A DNA stretch of 64,000 nucleotides, taken from NCBI RefSeq assembly GCF_034479375.1, contig NZ_CP140155.1, positions 3,634,501 through 3,698,500 on the forward strand, in the 5' to 3' direction. Shown in pieces: positions 57,746-64,000 of this stretch. The stretch's first letter is position 1. Each line of letters opens with the position of its first letter. Below the pieces are notes generated by a model. The model did not search any database, was not told the DNA's origin, and was given only the letters and a program-made list of their open reading frames with translations. Source of the stretch: Rhodopseudomonas palustris. GTDB taxonomy: Bacteria; Pseudomonadota; Alphaproteobacteria; Rhizobiales; Xanthobacteraceae. The translations under genes were made by a program, and so were the position numbers.

Positions 57746-59884
57746 TTACGCTGGCGTCAACTCCGGCCTCGTAGCCGCGGCGGGCTCGCTTGCGACCGGT
57801 TGCGCGCTAGCCAGCAACCCCGGCACCAGCGCTTCGGCGGCATTGGCTCCGGAGATGACCACCGCTTCGACCCCGGCGCCGATATTGCCGCCGCCGGCGA
57901 TCACCAGATGGCGCAGCGGGGTCTTCGAGCCCTTGAGCTGTCCCGCGGTCGACATCCCGTAGATCGAGCCGAAGCTCGCCCAGTCGTAGCGGGCGTAGGT
58001 CACCGGGCTGGCGTCGGTGCGATAGACGATGTGCTGCGACAGACCCGGGATCGCGGTCTCGGCGGCGGCGATCATGCGATCGCCGAATTCGTCCTTGCGC
58101 CGCAAGTAATCGGCAGAGCGCCGCCACTCCTTCCAGTCGTTGCCGCCGCCTGCTGACGGAAACCAGCTCCGCGCCTCGTCGTGCGGCACCAGCGCGATCA
58201 GCGACAGGATCGAATGTCCCGGCGGCGCGGCGGTGGAATCGCATTTCGACATCATCGCGATGCCGAGCTGCATCGGCGCGTGCAGATGCGTCGATGGGCC
58301 GAGGTCGGGGATGAAATCGACCCCGAGATGCACGCTGAAGCAGGAATTCGCCGGCGCCGCCGCGGCGAGATCATCGCGAACGCCGCGCGGCAGTGCCGCC
58401 GCGGGCACCAGTTCGAGCAGCGTGCGTTTGAAGTCGGCATTCGACACCACCGCACGGGCGCGCACCGTCTCGCCTGTGGCGAGCACCACGCCGGCTGCAC
58501 TGCCGTTCTCGACGATGATCTGCTTCACCGCGGTCTTCAGCCGGATTTCACCGCCACGCGCCGTGATCGCCTCGACCAGCGCATCGGCGACGACGCCGGA
58601 ACCGCCGCGCGGATAATAGCCGCCGTGGAAGTAGTAGCCGAAGATCGGCACCATCCGGGCGCAGCTCGGCGGCTCGCTGCCGTCGCCGATATAGCCCGCC
58701 AGCCCGTCTATGACCTCGACCACAGCGGGATCGCTGACATGTGCGGCGACCAGTTCGGCGAACGGCCGGTTCATCCATTTGTAGGCGTGCGGATGCGCGC
58801 GCGGAAACGCCAGTAATTCGTCGATCGTCGCCGGCGGTCCGGGAACGCCGCCGCGGCTCGCCGCCGTCGAGAACATGTCGTCGAAGATCGCCTTGGTCTC
58901 CTCGAACAGCGACTTGATCCCGGCGGCGCTGTCCGGAAACCGCTCGCCGAGCACGCGGACGTAGTCGCGCCAGTCCGGCGGCACATCGATTGCGCCGGCC
59001 GCGGTGTGGAAGCTCTGCGTCACCCGCTCCCACGCGATTCGGTCGGCGACGCCGAGCCGCCGCATCAGCGTGTTGAACGGGCCACCCGGCTGCACGCCGG
59101 AGAAATCGTGTGGCCCGGCGTCGAAGCGGTACAGCACCGGCCTGTTGAGATGATGCGCCTTGCGCAGATACGTATGGCAGTAACCGCCGGCGACGACGTG
59201 CTGATCGAACACCTTCACCTTCAGCCCCGCATCGGCGAGCAGGGCCGCGGCGGTCAGCCCTCCGATGCCGGCGCCGATCACCGCAACGTCGCAATCCGCC
59301 TCGGTGTCGCCCGCGAAGGACGGCGCCGGCCAGCGATAGGTTTCGCCCGAAGCGGCCAGCCGCTGCAGAACGACGCGGATCGCGAGCTTCGGCCCGAAGA
59401 TCGAGATCAGCGCGCCGACCGTGACGATCGCGGTGATCACTTCGCTCGGTGCGCCGATAAAGCGGCAGGCGGCGATCGCGGCGAACAGCACCGCCCACAG
59501 CGCGGTGATCGCGGCGTTGATGACGAAGAACTGCGGCGTGGCGGCATTGTCCGGATAGGCGGCGCGGGCGTAGTCCGCGGTCCACGGCCGCCGCGCCAAG
59601 AGGCTCGCCACGCTGATCGCGGAAAGTCCCGCGAACGACAGCCACAGCGCGCTCGCCGCCGCAAACTCGGGCGCCACGAGCAGCAACCCGCCGAGGCCGA
59701 GAAACAGCACCAGCCCGCCGACTTCGAGCATGAACAGTTCGCGGCGCCACGCGCGCCAGGCGTTGCCGGCGAGCGATAGCGCGAGCCCCGCGCCGATCGC
59801 CCAGTCGACGTGGTGCATCGCCAGCAGCGCCCAGAACAACGCGAACGGCACCAGCACCAGTTTCACGGTCAGGAACGTCTTCAT
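57746..59884 (-). CDS. Carotenoid-isomerase/retinol-saturase-like flavoprotein with N-terminal membrane domain, 712 aa
   Basis: Residues 1-180 contain about six hydrophobic segments (FALFWALLAMHHVDWAIGAG; LEVGGLVLFLGLGGLLLVAP and others). From residue 200 there is an FAD-dependent phytoene-desaturase-like domain: VAVIGAGIGGLTAAALLADAG (GAGIGG 204-209), FDQHVVAGGYCHTY, RGGSGVVADALVEAI and AGGGNIGAGVEAVVISG. ATG 59884 has GGAGG five bases upstream; ATG 59908 is possible. The domain acts on long isoprenoid or polyene chains in known relatives; the substrate here is unknown. It is divergent from a TetR gene with two palindromic operators between them. Confidence 0.85.
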   Translation of the reverse strand: MKTFLTVKLVLVPFALFWALLAMHHVDWAIGAGLALSLAGNAWRAWRRELFMLEVGGLVLFLGLGGLLLVAPEFAAASALWLSFAGLSAISVASLLARRPWTADYARAAYPDNAATPQFFVINAAITALWAVLFAAIAACRFIGAPSEVITAIVTVGALISIFGPKLAIRVVLQRLAASGETYRWPAPSFAGDTEADCDVAVIGAGIGGLTAAALLADAGLKVKVFDQHVVAGGYCHTYLRKAHHLNRPVLYRFDAGPHDFSGVQPGGPFNTLMRRLGVADRIAWERVTQSFHTAAGAIDVPPDWRDYVRVLGERFPDSAAGIKSLFEETKAIFDDMFSTAASRGGVPGPPATIDELLAFPRAHPHAYKWMNRPFAELVAAHVSDPAVVEVIDGLAGYIGDGSEPPSCARMVPIFGYYFHGGYYPRGGSGVVADALVEAITARGGEIRLKTAVKQIIVENGSAAGVVLATGETVRARAVVSNADFKRTLLELVPAAALPRGVRDDLAAAAPANSCFSVHLGVDFIPDLGPSTHLHAPMQLGIAMMSKCDSTAAPPGHSILSLIALVPHDEARSWFPSAGGGNDWKEWRRSADYLRRKDEFGDRMIAAAETAIPGLSQHIVYRTDASPVTYARYDWASFGSIYGMSTAGQLKGSKTPLRHLVIAGGGNIGAGVEAVVISGANAAEALVPGLLASAQPVASEPAAATRPELTPA

Positions 59885-59965
59885 CGCGGCCTCCGGGGTC
59901 GGAATCATCGCCCGTGGCTACGCCGGAGCCATTGAGCGGCCGCAACATTGACGCCGCCAACGCTT

Positions 59966-60018
59966 TCGGTACCATCGGGTACCGAATTCATATCACATCT
60001 GGTACCGATTGGTACCGG
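59966..60018. promoter_or_regulatory. Tandem palindromic operators between the flavoprotein and tetR genes
   Basis: TCGGTACC-ATCG-GGTACCGA (59966-59985) is a perfect palindrome and CTGGTACC-GATT-GGTACCGG (59999-60018) differs by one base pair. Both have 8-bp arms and 4-bp spacers, and their centres are 33 bp apart, about three helical turns. The size and position fit binding of two TetR dimers that control both divergent genes. Confidence 0.75.
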
Positions 60019-60052
60019 CAACCAGCAGCCTGCGACAAACATACCTAACCCG

Positions 60053-60688
60053 ATGAATGAGCGATCGAAAATAAGCGACGATCCGCGCCGCGGGGCGATC
60101 CTGCAGGCGGCGTTCGACGTCTTCGTCGAAAAGGGCTTCGACGCTGCGACCACCGCCGAGATCGTCCGCCGGGCGAAAACCTCGAAGCGGACGCTGTACG
60201 CATTCTTCGCCAGCAAGCAGGACATCCTGACCGCGCTGGTGCGCTACGGCAGCCAGAAGCTGCAGCCGTCGCCGGAGCTACCGGCGCCGCAGAACCGCGC
60301 CCAGTTCCTCGCCGTGCTGGAGCAGTTCGGCCGCGGGTTTCTCGGCGAATTGCTGCATCCCGAGCGCACCGCGATGTATCGCCTGGCGATCGCCGAAGCC
60401 GGACGCGGCGGCGCGCTGGTGGCGCGCGAGCTCGACGCCAACGGCCGGCAGCCGGTGATGCGGGCGGCCACGCGATTCTTCGATCAGGCCGCGGCGCGCG
60501 GCATCATCCGGCGCGCGGACATCGCGACGCTGCTCAGCGTTTATTTCTCGGTGCTGATCGGCTTCGCGCAGTTGCAGACGCTGCTCGGCACCGAGCCGCC
60601 GCTCGACGCCGAGGCGATCGCCCAGCGCGCCGCACTGGCGACGCGGGCGATGGAGCGGATGATGCAGCCGGACAATTCGGACAGTTAG
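60053..60688 (+). CDS. TetR/AcrR-family transcriptional regulator, 211 aa
   Basis: The N-terminal helix-turn-helix is typical: GAILQAAFDVFVEKGFDAATTAEIVRRAKTSKRTLYAFFASKQDIL. The C-terminal ligand domain resembles the AefR/TetR_C group (MYRLAIAEAGRGGALVARELDANG). ATG 60053 begins 35 bp after the second operator, so the gene is probably autoregulated and represses the divergent flavoprotein gene. The inducer is unknown. Confidence 0.9.
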   Translation: MNERSKISDDPRRGAILQAAFDVFVEKGFDAATTAEIVRRAKTSKRTLYAFFASKQDILTALVRYGSQKLQPSPELPAPQNRAQFLAVLEQFGRGFLGELLHPERTAMYRLAIAEAGRGGALVARELDANGRQPVMRAATRFFDQAAARGIIRRADIATLLSVYFSVLIGFAQLQTLLGTEPPLDAEAIAQRAALATRAMERMMQPDNSDS

Positions 60689-60700
60689 GGCAGATCGCGA

Positions 60701-61072
60701 CTAAGCCTCGTCCAGTCCGCGCTGCATCGCGTTGCGGGCCGCTTCGCGGTGGGCGGGGGTGATGTTGCTCGCGACCATGCGCAGCGCGGTGGCGAGGATC
60801 GCGGCGTCGTCGGTGAATCCGAGGATCGGCAGGATGTCCGGCATGAAGTCGAACGGCAGCACGAAATAGGCGATAGCGCCGAGCAGCGCGACCTGGACAT
60901 GCCGCGGCGTCTGGCGGTCGAACGCGCAGTAATAGGCGGCGAGGATGTCTTCGGCGAACGGCAGATGCGCCGCGACCCGCTTGATCTTGTGCCAGAACCT
61001 GCGGCGCACGCTCTCGGGATCCTGCGCGAGCTTGTCGGCCGGCTCGAAGCCAACGCTGTGTTCGGTGGTCAT
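60701..61072 (-). CDS. DUF1232 (YkvA-type) protein, 123 aa
   Basis: The central AALLGAIAYFVLPFDFMPDILPILGFTDDAAILATAL is the DUF1232 signature, a short hydrophobic hairpin with conserved YxxxPxDxxPDxxPxxGxxDD. The family is widespread and of unknown function, probably membrane-associated. ATG 61072 (MTTEHSVGFEP) is used; the frame continues 16 codons upstream without a better start. Confidence 0.85.
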   Translation of the reverse strand: MTTEHSVGFEPADKLAQDPESVRRRFWHKIKRVAAHLPFAEDILAAYYCAFDRQTPRHVQVALLGAIAYFVLPFDFMPDILPILGFTDDAAILATALRMVASNITPAHREAARNAMQRGLDEA

Positions 61073-61159
61073 CGCGTCCCCTCCGCGCGTGCGGAAATGC
61101 AGTCGTCCTTGCCCTTCCATCTGGTGATCAGGACGTCCCGCCGCAACCTGGGCGGAAAC

Positions 61160-61465
61160 TCACGCGACACCGAATTGCGCCGCGATCGCATTCATCGCCG
61201 TCGCCAGTTCGATGTCGCGTACCGTCACGCCGCCGGCGTCGTGGGTGGTCAGCACCACCTCCACGGTCTTGTAGACGTTGCGCCATTCCGGGTGATGGTC
61301 GGCCTTCTCGGCGACCAGAGCGGCGCGAGTCATGAAGCCGAACGCCTCGTTGAAATCCTCGAACACGAAGCTGCGCGCGATCGCATCGCGGCCCTCGACC
61401 TCGCTCCAGCCTGGTAAGCCCTGCAGCGCCTGCTGCCGCTCCTTGCCCGTCAGCCGCTCGACCAT
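61160..61465 (-). CDS. phhB: 4a-hydroxytetrahydrobiopterin dehydratase (PCD), 101 aa
   Basis: Recycles the pterin cofactor after aromatic amino-acid hydroxylation. The family pattern is complete: [45 protein letters not shown] with the catalytic histidines, then [24 protein letters not shown]. The length is standard. No phenylalanine hydroxylase gene is in the window. Confidence 0.93.
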   Translation of the reverse strand: MVERLTGKERQQALQGLPGWSEVEGRDAIARSFVFEDFNEAFGFMTRAALVAEKADHHPEWRNVYKTVEVVLTTHDAGGVTVRDIELATAMNAIAAQFGVA

Positions 61466-61631
61466 GCCGCTCTCCTCACGTCAAGTTTATCGGGTGGACC
61501 CGTTCCGCGCCGAACTCGGCCACAAAGGGCGGGCCAGATGTTCGTCTGCGCCGCTTCACCATAACGGGCGGAGCAGCAAAACGGAAAGTCTCGCACGGCG
61601 ATGGAACTGCTATGATGGGGCTGTGACCGGG

Positions 61632-63074
61632 ATGGATTTCAAGCGACTGTTTGCCCGGTCGATGGACGAGCCCGAACCGGTGGACCCGTTGCTGCATGCG
61701 TCTCCGCGCCCGGTGCGGCGGAGAACGACGCTGATTTCGCTGGCCGCCATTCTGGCGCTGGTCGGCACCATCAGCGCTGCCTATTATTTCGCGATGCGGC
61801 CGGCGACGCTGAAGATCGCAGTCGGCCCGCAGGCCAGCGACGATCTGCGCCTCATTCAAGGGCTGGCGCAGGTGTTCGCGCGCGAGCGCAATATCGTCCG
61901 GATGCGGCCGATCGTCACCGACGGGCCGGCGGCGAGCGCCGCGGCGCTGAAATCCGACGCCACCGATCTCGCGGTGATCCGCGGCGATCTGCCGGTGCCG
62001 CGCAACGCCCGCTCGGTCGCGGTGCTGCACAAGAACGTCGCCGTGCTGTGGGCGCCCGGCAGAGCTGCGACCGGCAAACGCAAGAAGGCCGCGGTCGCCG
62101 GGATCACCACCATCACCCAACTGCTCGGCAAGCGCGTCGGCGTCATCGGCCGCACCGAAGCCAATGCGGGGCTGCTCGAGGTGATCCTGCGGCAATACGG
62201 CGTCGACCCGGCGAGGGTCGAAAACGTGCAGCTCGCGGTCGGCGAGGTCGCCGAAGCGGTGCGTGCCCGCAAGGTGGATGCTTTCCTGGCCGCAGGACCG
62301 CTCAACAGCAAGGTGATCGGGGAGGCACTGGCCGCGACCGCGAGTTCCGGCCGGGAGCCGGTGTTCCTCGGCATCGATTCGTCCGAAGCGCTCGCCGCCA
62401 ACCATCCGTCCTACGAATCGGCCTCGATCCCGGCGGGCGCCTTCGGCGGCGCCCCGGCGCGTCCGGTCGACGACGTCAAGACCATCAGCTTTTCGCACTA
62501 CATCGTGGCGCGCGACGGCGTCTCCGACAGCACCATCGCGAGCTTCACCCAGCAATTGTTCACGGCGCGCCAGACCGTGATGACCGAGAACCCGCTGGCG
62601 GCGAAGATCGAGACGCCCGACACCGACAAGGACGCGGTGATCCCGGTACAGGCCGGCGCCGCCGCCTATGTGGACGGCGAGGAGCGCAGCTTTCTCGACC
62701 GCTACAGCGACCTGATCTGGTTCTCGCTGATGGGCCTGTCGGCGACCGGCTCGCTCGGCGCATGGTTCGCCAGCTATCTGCGCAAGGACGAGCGCAACAG
62801 CAACGTCTCGCAGCGCGACCGGCTGCTCGACATGCTGGCCGCGGCGCGGCGATGCGACGCGCAGGACGAACTCGACGCGATGCAGACCGAAGCCGACGCG
62901 ATCCTGCGCGACGCGCTGAACTGCTACGAGAATGGCGGCATCGACAGCGCGGCGTTGACCGCCTTCAGCATCGCGCTGGAGCAGTTCCACAACGCCGTGG
63001 TCGATCGCAAGATGCTGCTGGCGGCACTGCCGCCGCCGCAGCCGATCCGCCCGGCGCGGCCGCAGGTGGTGTGA
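61632..63074 (+). CDS. TAXI-family TRAP-type solute-binding protein with membrane anchors, 480 aa
   Basis: A basic cytoplasmic leader and membrane segment (LISLAAILALVGTISAAYYFAM) precede a TAXI-type periplasmic binding domain (LKIAVGPQASDDLRLIQGLAQVFARERN; LLGKRVGVIGRTEANAGLLEVILRQYGV). A second membrane segment near residues 366-388 (LIWFSLMGLSATGSLGAWFASYL) is followed by a cytoplasmic helical tail of about 90 residues. Usual TAXI proteins are free or lipid-linked and about 320 residues, so this is an anchored, tailed variant. No TRAP permease genes are adjacent, so it may sense and not transport. ATG 61632 is used; GTG 61623 is possible. Confidence 0.82.
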   Translation: MDFKRLFARSMDEPEPVDPLLHASPRPVRRRTTLISLAAILALVGTISAAYYFAMRPATLKIAVGPQASDDLRLIQGLAQVFARERNIVRMRPIVTDGPAASAAALKSDATDLAVIRGDLPVPRNARSVAVLHKNVAVLWAPGRAATGKRKKAAVAGITTITQLLGKRVGVIGRTEANAGLLEVILRQYGVDPARVENVQLAVGEVAEAVRARKVDAFLAAGPLNSKVIGEALAATASSGREPVFLGIDSSEALAANHPSYESASIPAGAFGGAPARPVDDVKTISFSHYIVARDGVSDSTIASFTQQLFTARQTVMTENPLAAKIETPDTDKDAVIPVQAGAAAYVDGEERSFLDRYSDLIWFSLMGLSATGSLGAWFASYLRKDERNSNVSQRDRLLDMLAAARRCDAQDELDAMQTEADAILRDALNCYENGGIDSAALTAFSIALEQFHNAVVDRKMLLAALPPPQPIRPARPQVV

Positions 63075-63086
63075 GCGCCGGCGTGA

Positions 63087-64000
63087 TCACGCGCGGCGCA
63101 GCCGCCGCCAGCCGATCACGACGCCGCTGACCGAGATCACCAGCCCCGCCAGCGACAGCACGATCACCACGATGTCCCACGCCGGCCGATGCGCGATCAG
63201 CACCGGGAAGTCGAAACTGTGCAGCGCGTTGAACAGCCAGCGATAGACCCGGCGGCTGTGATCGCTGCGGCCGAGAATTTCGCCGGTCGCGGGATCGAGG
63301 TGATACCAGGTGGCGGCGTCATCGTCGAAGCCGGCGCGCAACACCGGCAGCACGCGCTGATGATGATGCGAGTACCAATAGGCGTCGGGCTCCTCCAGCC
63401 GCTGCCGCAGCGTCATCGTGGCGTCGGGCAGCAGCCGCGTCGCCGCATTGAATATCCGCTCCTGTGACAGCGTCCGCGACGCGCCGCTCGCCGGATCGGC
63501 CACGCTCTGCGTTCCGTCGCGATGCGCCAGCAACATCAGCGGCGCGCCGCCGACCCAGATGAAGCGCGCTTCGACCACGCCGGGTCGATCCCGCGCCGGC
63601 AACGTGGCCGCGATCGTCGGCGCGTCGTGACCGGCATAGCGCTGCAGCGCCTCGCGACTGTCGCCGCGCCGCGCGAACAGGTCGAACGGATTGACCGACA
63701 GCCAGCCCGAGGCCATCCAGGTCAGCACCAGTATGCCGGCGACGAGGCCGGTCAGATGATGCCACGCCATCCAGCCGCGATACGGTGTGATCCGGCCCGA
63801 CGCATAGCGCCGCCGCAGCCCGGCGCGCAGCAGCCCGATCCAGATTCCACTGATCGCGACCAGTATGCAGACGCCAGAGGTCCACATCACCACCTGCCGC
63901 CACAGCGGCGCGTCCTGGCGCAGAACGGTGAGATAGATCCAGTGCGGGATCGCGCCGAGCCAGTTCCAGACGCGCTCGTGACGATTGGTGTCGAGCACGA
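63087..64000 (-). CDS. PepSY-associated transmembrane protein (partial, N-terminus off the edge)
   Basis: The frame is open to the right edge. Membrane segments (VVMWTSGVCILVAISGIWIGLL; HHLTGLVAGILVLTWMASGWLSV; WDIVVIVLSLAGLVISVSGVVIGW) alternate with PepSY-like periplasmic regions (TWYHLDPATGEILGRSDHSRRVYRWLFNALHSFDFPVL). The WxWLGAIPHW and HH motifs are typical of PepSY-TM proteins such as PiuB, often linked to iron uptake or ferric reduction. A GTG at 63998 exists, but the true start is probably outside the window. Confidence 0.82.
   Translation of the reverse strand, partial: VLDTNRHERVWNWLGAIPHWIYLTVLRQDAPLWRQVVMWTSGVCILVAISGIWIGLLRAGLRRRYASGRITPYRGWMAWHHLTGLVAGILVLTWMASGWLSVNPFDLFARRGDSREALQRYAGHDAPTIAATLPARDRPGVVEARFIWVGGAPLMLLAHRDGTQSVADPASGASRTLSQERIFNAATRLLPDATMTLRQRLEEPDAYWYSHHHQRVLPVLRAGFDDDAATWYHLDPATGEILGRSDHSRRVYRWLFNALHSFDFPVLIAHRPAWDIVVIVLSLAGLVISVSGVVIGWRRLRRA

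Overview
The window is about 66% GC and reads as a chromosomal stretch of an alphaproteobacterium in the Rhodopseudomonas palustris / Bradyrhizobium group (Nitrobacteraceae). Signs of this are a SAM-II riboswitch in front of metZ, the alphaproteobacterial regulator GcrA with clustered GANTC sites, a FixK/FNR-type box, the order metZ - opgC cluster - apaG - hslO - argF - argD - gcrA, a complete pst-pho cluster, a long-type argG, and dispersed palindromic repeats of the kind common in this family. The species assignment is inference; no rRNA gene is present.

Layout. 1-3.3 kb: a very large fusion (SDR epimerase plus SPW-repeat and VKOR-like membrane parts) runs off the left edge, followed by two unknown small genes behind a perfect FNR/FixK box. 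3.5-5.8 kb: a compact 2.1-kb element sits at the 3' end of tRNA-Gly(CCC), bounded by a perfect 48-bp repeat. It carries one Fic-family gene preceded by an array of degenerate repeats whose spacings are all multiples of 10 bp. It has no integrase. 6-14 kb: ogt, a MATE exporter, a sorbosone-dehydrogenase-like lipoprotein, a Tat-exported metallophosphoesterase, an MNT/HEPN-like toxin-antitoxin-type pair (with a decayed MNT fragment 2.5 kb upstream) and a double-domain dCTP deaminase. 14-26.7 kb: riboswitch-controlled metZ, an opgC-SGNH-SGNH operon, apaG, an accessory 595-codon gene of unknown function between direct repeat modules, hslO, the coupled argD-argF pair and divergent gcrA.

27-37 kb: the phosphate regulon in one direction (phoR, then pstS-pstC-pstA-pstB-phoU-phoB behind a Pho box), preceded by a UPF0104 membrane protein, a small membrane protein and an OmpA/BON envelope protein. 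PhoR senses through the Pst complex and PhoU, and phosphorylates PhoB, which binds the Pho box. 37-49 kb: a polysaccharide deacetylase, an SDR, gamma-glutamyltransferase, a UMF1-type MFS transporter, purH, a heparinase-like protein, rsmB, an SdhE/SDHAF4-type assembly factor (DUF1674) and a secreted thermonuclease. 49-64 kb: alkaline phosphatase, argG, a PAP2 phosphatase, a small membrane protein, rlmN, an IalB-like protein, a quinone oxidoreductase, a membrane-anchored carotenoid-isomerase-like flavoprotein divergent from a TetR gene with two palindromic operators between them, a DUF1232 protein, PCD dehydratase, a TAXI-type binding protein and a PepSY protein that runs off the right edge.

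The best candidates for something undescribed are the integrase-less Fic element with its 10-bp-phased repeat array, the repeat-flanked 595-codon gene, and the FNR-box small-ORF pair. Most remaining intergenic space over 100 bp is filled by several families of dispersed palindromic repeats. All family assignments come from reading motifs in the translations; no database search was run.
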